Shown here in pieces: positions 5,524 through 5,536 of a DNA stretch of 5,536 nt. The first letter of the stretch is position 1, and the number at the start of each line of letters is the position of its first letter. Under the pieces are notes generated by a model that ran no database searches, was not told the origin of the DNA, and saw only the letters and a list, made by a program, of their open reading frames with translations. The DNA is from Dysgonamonadaceae bacterium (GTDB taxonomy: Bacteria; Bacteroidota; Bacteroidia; Bacteroidales; Azobacteroidaceae), in assembly GCA_031258895.1 (NCBI GenBank), contig JAIRMF010000123.1, positions 1 through 5,536 on the forward strand, in the 5' to 3' direction. The translations under genes and the position numbers were made by a program.

Positions 5524-5524
5524 T

Positions 5525-5536
5525 AGATCGGAAGAG
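5525..5536 (+). other. Sequencing adapter remnant (Illumina TruSeq)
   Basis: The final 12 bases, AGATCGGAAGAG, equal the first 12 bases shared by the Illumina TruSeq adapters. They interrupt repeat unit 11 just after its tenth base and run to the exact end of the sequence. This is best explained as untrimmed adapter at a contig end, not genomic DNA. Confidence 0.93.

Noticed and set aside
5227..5526. ORFs on both strands across array 2 encoding LLSTCSA- or LRSAEHV-like heptads
   Set aside because: This is the same artefact of a stop-free 21-bp unit. Both strands are equally open, there is no start context, and the plus-strand frame runs into adapter sequence.

Overview
The window looks like a chromosomal piece from an uncultured or unidentified member of the Bacteroidetes (Bacteroidia-like). 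Four things support this. The gene order hpt-adk-obg with overlapping coding ends, and the protein sequences themselves, match that phylum as I remember it. Gene starts lack Shine-Dalgarno sequences. Intergenic regions carry the phylum's TAnnTTTG -7 promoter box. The malate dehydrogenase is the 313-residue LDH-like type. No tRNA, rRNA, transposase, phage gene or CRISPR array is visible.

Layout, left to right. Positions 1-411 (minus) hold the N-terminal part of a phenylacetate-CoA ligase, cut by the window edge. It lies downstream of ruvC (453-1013, minus). Positions 1014-1365 are a divergent intergenic region containing a 21-bp tandem array (1081-1269, nine units plus a fragment) and promoters facing both ways. 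The plus-strand operon hpt (1366-1905), adk (1899-2486) and obg (2483-3592) follows, with translationally overlapping junctions. A 21-nt convergent gap separates it from the minus-strand pair mdh (4274-5215) and a LysE/RhtB-type exporter (3614-4261), which is transcribed after mdh. Upstream of mdh a second, unrelated 21-bp tandem array (5304-5523) runs to the window end. The last 12 bases are identical to the start of the Illumina TruSeq adapter, so they are almost certainly not genomic.

The genes are housekeeping: purine salvage (Hpt), adenine nucleotide balance (Adk), a ribosome-associated GTPase (Obg), Holliday-junction resolution (RuvC), the TCA/reductive branch (Mdh), aryl-acid activation (PaaK) and small-solute export. 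The unusual part is the pair of arrays. They have different sequences but the same build: a 21-bp period (two helical turns), and in each unit a 13-nt dyad with a 3-nt centre followed by an 8-nt linker. Both sit just upstream of promoters. The first array is open in frame with hpt and creates a spurious 107-residue extension if the longest ORF is taken.
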